From assembly GCF_030436345.1 (NCBI RefSeq), contig NZ_CP124038.1, positions 186,001-250,000 on the forward strand: a stretch of 64,000 nucleotides of DNA, given 5' to 3'. A program made the translations under genes and the position numbers. Shown here piece after piece: positions 61,489-64,000 of the stretch. How positions within the stretch are numbered: the first letter of the stretch is position 1; each line of letters starts with the position of its first letter. The notes under the pieces were generated by a model. That model did not search any database. It was not told the DNA's origin and worked only from the letters and a program-made list of their open reading frames with translations. This DNA comes from [Borrelia] tanukii. Its GTDB lineage: Bacteria > Spirochaetota > Spirochaetia > Borreliales > Borreliaceae.

Positions 61489-62985
61489 ATGGAGGAATAT
61501 TTAAATTCCATGAATAATAACAAAGAAACAAAATTAAAAGATCTTGAAAATCAAGAATTTGATCTCATAATAATTGGAGGAGGCGCAACAGGTCTTGGCA
61601 TCGCAGTAGACGCAATTACAAGAGGATATAAAGCAATACTTATAGAAAAATTTGATTACGCAAAAGGAACTTCCTCTAGATCAACCAAATTAATTCACGG
61701 TGGTGTAAGATATTTAGCTCAATGGAATATTTCTTTGGTTAAAGAAGCTTTGCATGAAAAAGCCATTCTTGAAAAAAATACACCCCATTTAATTAACGAA
61801 TGTGCGCTTATTACTCCTATTTATAACATTTTAGAAATACCTTATTATTATTTTGGATTAAGCTATTACCACAATCTTATGGGGAAGGAAAAAGCTACCA
61901 AACGCAAAACTAAATTACTATCCAAAGCATCTACTATTGAAAAAGCTCCTAATATTAAAGCAGAAGGCCTTAAATGCTCTGTTCTATATTACGATGATTC
62001 ATTCGATGATGCTAGAATGGCAATAACATTATTAAGAACTTTTACCGAAAAAGGGGGCATTGCCCTTAACTACACAGAGCTTAAAAAATTCAACAAGGAA
62101 AACGGAAAACTTTCGGGGGTCATTATACAAAACAAATTGTCAAAAGAACAAATTTCATTGAAAAGCAAATGCATAATAAACGCAACAGGAATATTTTCAG
62201 ATGAAATAAGAAGATTAGATGATGAAAAAGCTTTAAACATTATCAAACCTTCTCAAGGTAGCCATTTAATAGTCAAAAAAGACAAATTCCCCAAAAATCA
62301 TGCAATATTAATGCCTAAAACTAGTGATAATAGAATTTTATTCGCTATTCCTTGGTATGATAGTGTTGTTTGCGGAAGTACCGACATTCCAATAAAAGAA
62401 ATAGAAGAAGAACCTAAAAGATTTGATGAAGAGATTGACTTTATAATAAATAATTTAAACAACTATTTAAATATTAAGATAGAAAAATCAGATATAAAAA
62501 GTGTATATACTGGAATAAGACCATTAATAATGGATCCAAAAGCTGAAGGCAACACTTCAAAAATTTCAAGAAATGAAAAAATATTTATATCAGATTCAAA
62601 TCTTATTACAATAGCGGGGGGAAAATATACTACATATAGAAAAATGGCAGAAAAAACCTTGCTCAAGGCCATAGAAAAAAATTTAATACCAAATTATACA
62701 TCAACCACAGAAAATTTAAAGTTACACGGGTATCTTAAAAAAGAAGAAGCAATAAAAATTCCTGAACCTTTTAGAGCTTATGGTAGTGACTTTGAAATTC
62801 TAAAAAATATGGAAGGTTTTGACAAAAAAATACACGAAAATTTGGATTTAAATGAAGCTCAAATAGCTTTTTCAATTGAATTTGAGCAAGCCAAAACTAT
62901 TGACGATGTTTTAGCTAGAAGAACAAGGTCGTTACTTTTAAATCCTCAAGCTACAATTGAAGCTGCTCAAGAGTTGCTGAAATAA
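61489..62985 (+). pseudogene. glpD: Glycerol-3-phosphate dehydrogenase GlpD, C-terminus lost by frameshift
   Basis: 498 residues before the stop. The FAD-binding start is LIIIGGGATGLGIAVDAITRGY, followed by KGTSSRSTKLIHGGVRYL and, near 370, TIAGGKYTTYRKMAEKTL. At the end ARRTRSLLLNPQATIEAA is followed by QELLK and TAA. One extra base near 62968 would restore PRVAEIMMKKLNKSEEW and so on to TAA at 63075-63077, which fits the C-terminus of the mitochondrial-type GlpD family. The protein may still be made without its last helices. ATG at 61510 (Met8) is an alternative start, with GGAGG 14 bases before it. Confidence 0.85.
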
Positions 62986-63077
62986 TGATGAAAAAATTAA
63001 ATAAATCTGAAGAGTGGAAAAATGAACAAATAAAAAACTTTTTAGAGATAAGTAAAAAATATTTAATTGAAAATTAA
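62968..63077 (+). pseudogene. Out-of-frame remainder of glpD
   Basis: In the frame shifted by one base, 36 codons run from the break to TAA at 63075-63077: VAEIMMKKLNKSEEWKNEQ and then a helix ending KKYLIEN. The tandem ATGs at 62985-62990 could in theory restart translation, but no ribosome binding site is near. Confidence 0.75.
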
Positions 63078-63098
63078 TTTAATAATATTTACCATTAA

Positions 63099-63125
63099 AA
63101 AAGGGATTGTTAAACAATCCCTTTT
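63099..63125. terminator. Bidirectional terminator between glpD and the YaaR gene
   Basis: A perfect 12-bp stem, AAAAGGGATTGT and ACAATCCCTTTT, with a 3-base loop TAA, lies between two convergent genes. A-runs and T-runs on both sides let it work in both directions. Confidence 0.85.
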
Positions 63126-63163
63126 AATTTAAAGCTTAAACATTTTAAAGGTCTTAAACCTAA

Positions 63164-63658
63164 TCACATTAGTAAATTTACAAGCAAACCTTGAATCTCT
63201 TCAATGCTATCTAACAGTTTAATCTGAGTCATTTGATTTTGTAAAACAGAATAAGCAAGTTTGTCCAATTTGTCGTTAATAATCTTAATAATTCTATACT
63301 TGGGCCGCTTAGGATCTCCCAAGCGGCCTCCTTTCTGCTCTTTCAAACAAACAGAAGATGATATAATAATGGATATAAACTCTGAAATAACTTTTTTGTA
63401 AAAAATCACATTTTGCCTGGAAGGTTCGCTCAAAAGTCTCTCGCCAATCTCGTTAATTCCATCTAACATATTTTTAATCAAATCAAGATTAAATTCACCA
63501 TTTTCAAGCAAAATAAAATGCTTATCCTCTTTAACACTTTCAATCTGAAACACCGAAGAAAAAACATTGCCTTTATCAGAAAATACTTTTTTGCCACCTT
63601 TTTTATAATCTTTTGAATTAAGATTTAATGCTCCAGCAATCAAATTATTTACTTTCAT
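63164..63658 (-). CDS. YaaR/DUF327-family protein
   Basis: 164 residues, helical. The family pattern is clear in the second half: IDGINEIGERLL-like DGINEIGERLLSEP, FYKKVISEFISIIISSSVCL and the end KIINDKLDKLAYSVLQNQMTQIKLLDSIEEIQGLLVNLL. YaaR proteins are of unknown or signalling-related role. The start overlaps the upstream bactofilin gene by 14 bases, so the two are coupled. Confidence 0.8.
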   Translation of the reverse strand: MKVNNLIAGALNLNSKDYKKGGKKVFSDKGNVFSSVFQIESVKEDKHFILLENGEFNLDLIKNMLDGINEIGERLLSEPSRQNVIFYKKVISEFISIIISSSVCLKEQKGGRLGDPKRPKYRIIKIINDKLDKLAYSVLQNQMTQIKLLDSIEEIQGLLVNLLM

Positions 63659-64000
63659 CTATTTTACTCATAACACTTGAAAAACATTTATCATCTTCAC
63701 CTTCTAAAGGTTGAAAAGATTTTTTTTCTTCTTGATACTCCTTATTGATTTCAATTAAAAGATCTTCATTAACCTTATAAGAACCGGTATAAAAAAATGT
63801 ATTTCTTTCGGGGGTTCTAAGATACTCAGCACCAATATCCATATACCCATCAATAATAGCGCCCTCTTCAACTTCAATCGACTTACAAGAAATATTCCCA
63901 ATAACACACCCCGATGCAAATATTTTAATTTTGCTTTTAGCATAAATATTGCCCACAACCATTCCAGAAATAACAAGCTCGTTAGCATCAATACTAGACT
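63645..64000 (-). CDS. Bactofilin-family protein, 5' end outside the window
   Basis: About 118 residues are visible. The frame stays open past Met at 63962 to the window edge, reading SSIDANELVISG before it, so that Met is internal. The beta-helix repeats ELVISGMVVGNIYAKSKIKIFASGCVIGNISCKSIEVEEGAIIDGYMDIG are the bactofilin core, followed by an acidic, unstructured tail of about 45 residues. It is coupled to the YaaR-like gene by a 14-base overlap. Confidence 0.85.
   Translation of the reverse strand, partial: SSIDANELVISGMVVGNIYAKSKIKIFASGCVIGNISCKSIEVEEGAIIDGYMDIGAEYLRTPERNTFFYTGSYKVNEDLLIEINKEYQEEKKSFQPLEGEDDKCFSSVMSKIDESK

Noticed and set aside
62985-63077. A separate small gene after glpD starting at the tandem ATGs
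   Set aside because: No ribosome binding site, and its sequence fits the missing end of GlpD, so frameshift is the simpler reading.

Overview
The window is a 64 kb piece of a Lyme-group Borrelia (Borreliella, B. burgdorferi sensu lato) chromosome. Evidence: very AT-rich DNA, proteins rich in Lys, Asn and Ile, and a gene order (flgL-fliW-csrA, pstSCAB, fliG1, hbb beside rpsT, glpFKD) together with an lmp1 gene that I recall from B. burgdorferi B31, roughly BB0182 to BB0245. I cannot fix the genospecies by eye. Nearly everything is core chromosome. I see no insertion sequence, prophage, plasmid-type gene or CRISPR array.

Layout. 1-3.5 kb: tail of flgL, then fliW and csrA (flagellin/CsrA control), facing a leftward block with tsaB, tsaE, a small unknown gene and infC-rpmI-rplT. 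3.6-7 kb: a membrane protein and a lipoprotein (+), then a TPR protein and tatD (-). 7.3-13.5 kb: prfA, prmC, rel and a large membrane protein. 13.5-16.1 kb: murE-ddl for peptidoglycan. 16.2-21.6 kb: tRNA-Cys, tlyC, hflK-hflC, two tandem tRNA-Phe genes and a protein with a degenerate HD-GYP domain. 21.6-31.6 kb: rsmD (-), then galU, two little-known genes, the repeat-bearing lmp1, mutL, a coiled-coil protein and a CAU-anticodon tRNA. 31.6-37.2 kb: efp with a lipoprotein gene (-), then pstSCAB (+). 37.2-44.8 kb: gufA, alaS, fliG1, pgl, a broken SIMPL-family gene, dusA and serS. 44.9-48.5 kb: a lipoprotein and a PreP-like protease. 48.6-55.6 kb: a leftward run of a TPR/NHL/VWA protein, ychF, a membrane protein, rpsT, hbb, a bactofilin, rho and rpmE. 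55.7-58.7 kb: lnt, a secreted TPR-type protein and a deoxynucleoside kinase. 58.7-63.1 kb: the glycerol operon glpF-glpK-glpD behind a clear promoter and a leader of about 194 nt. 63.1-64 kb: a YaaR-like protein and the 3' part of a second bactofilin gene.

How the genes work together. Translation is the largest theme: rplT, rpmI, rpmE, rpsT, infC, prfA, prmC, efp, alaS, serS, dusA, rsmD, tsaB, tsaE and four tRNAs. Others serve nutrient uptake (phosphate, glycerol, metal), the envelope (murE, ddl, lnt, lmp1, bactofilins), motility (flgL, fliW, fliG1) and the stringent response (rel).

Most worth a second look: a frameshift that removes the C-terminus of GlpD; a perfect 17-bp inverted repeat over the -35 of the glp promoter; a PstS-like domain inside PstA; a degenerate HD-GYP protein; a SIMPL-family gene split in two; five almost identical 162-bp repeats in lmp1; two tRNA-Phe genes that differ only by paired changes in the acceptor stem; and an EF-P with Arg in place of the usual Lys at its tip.
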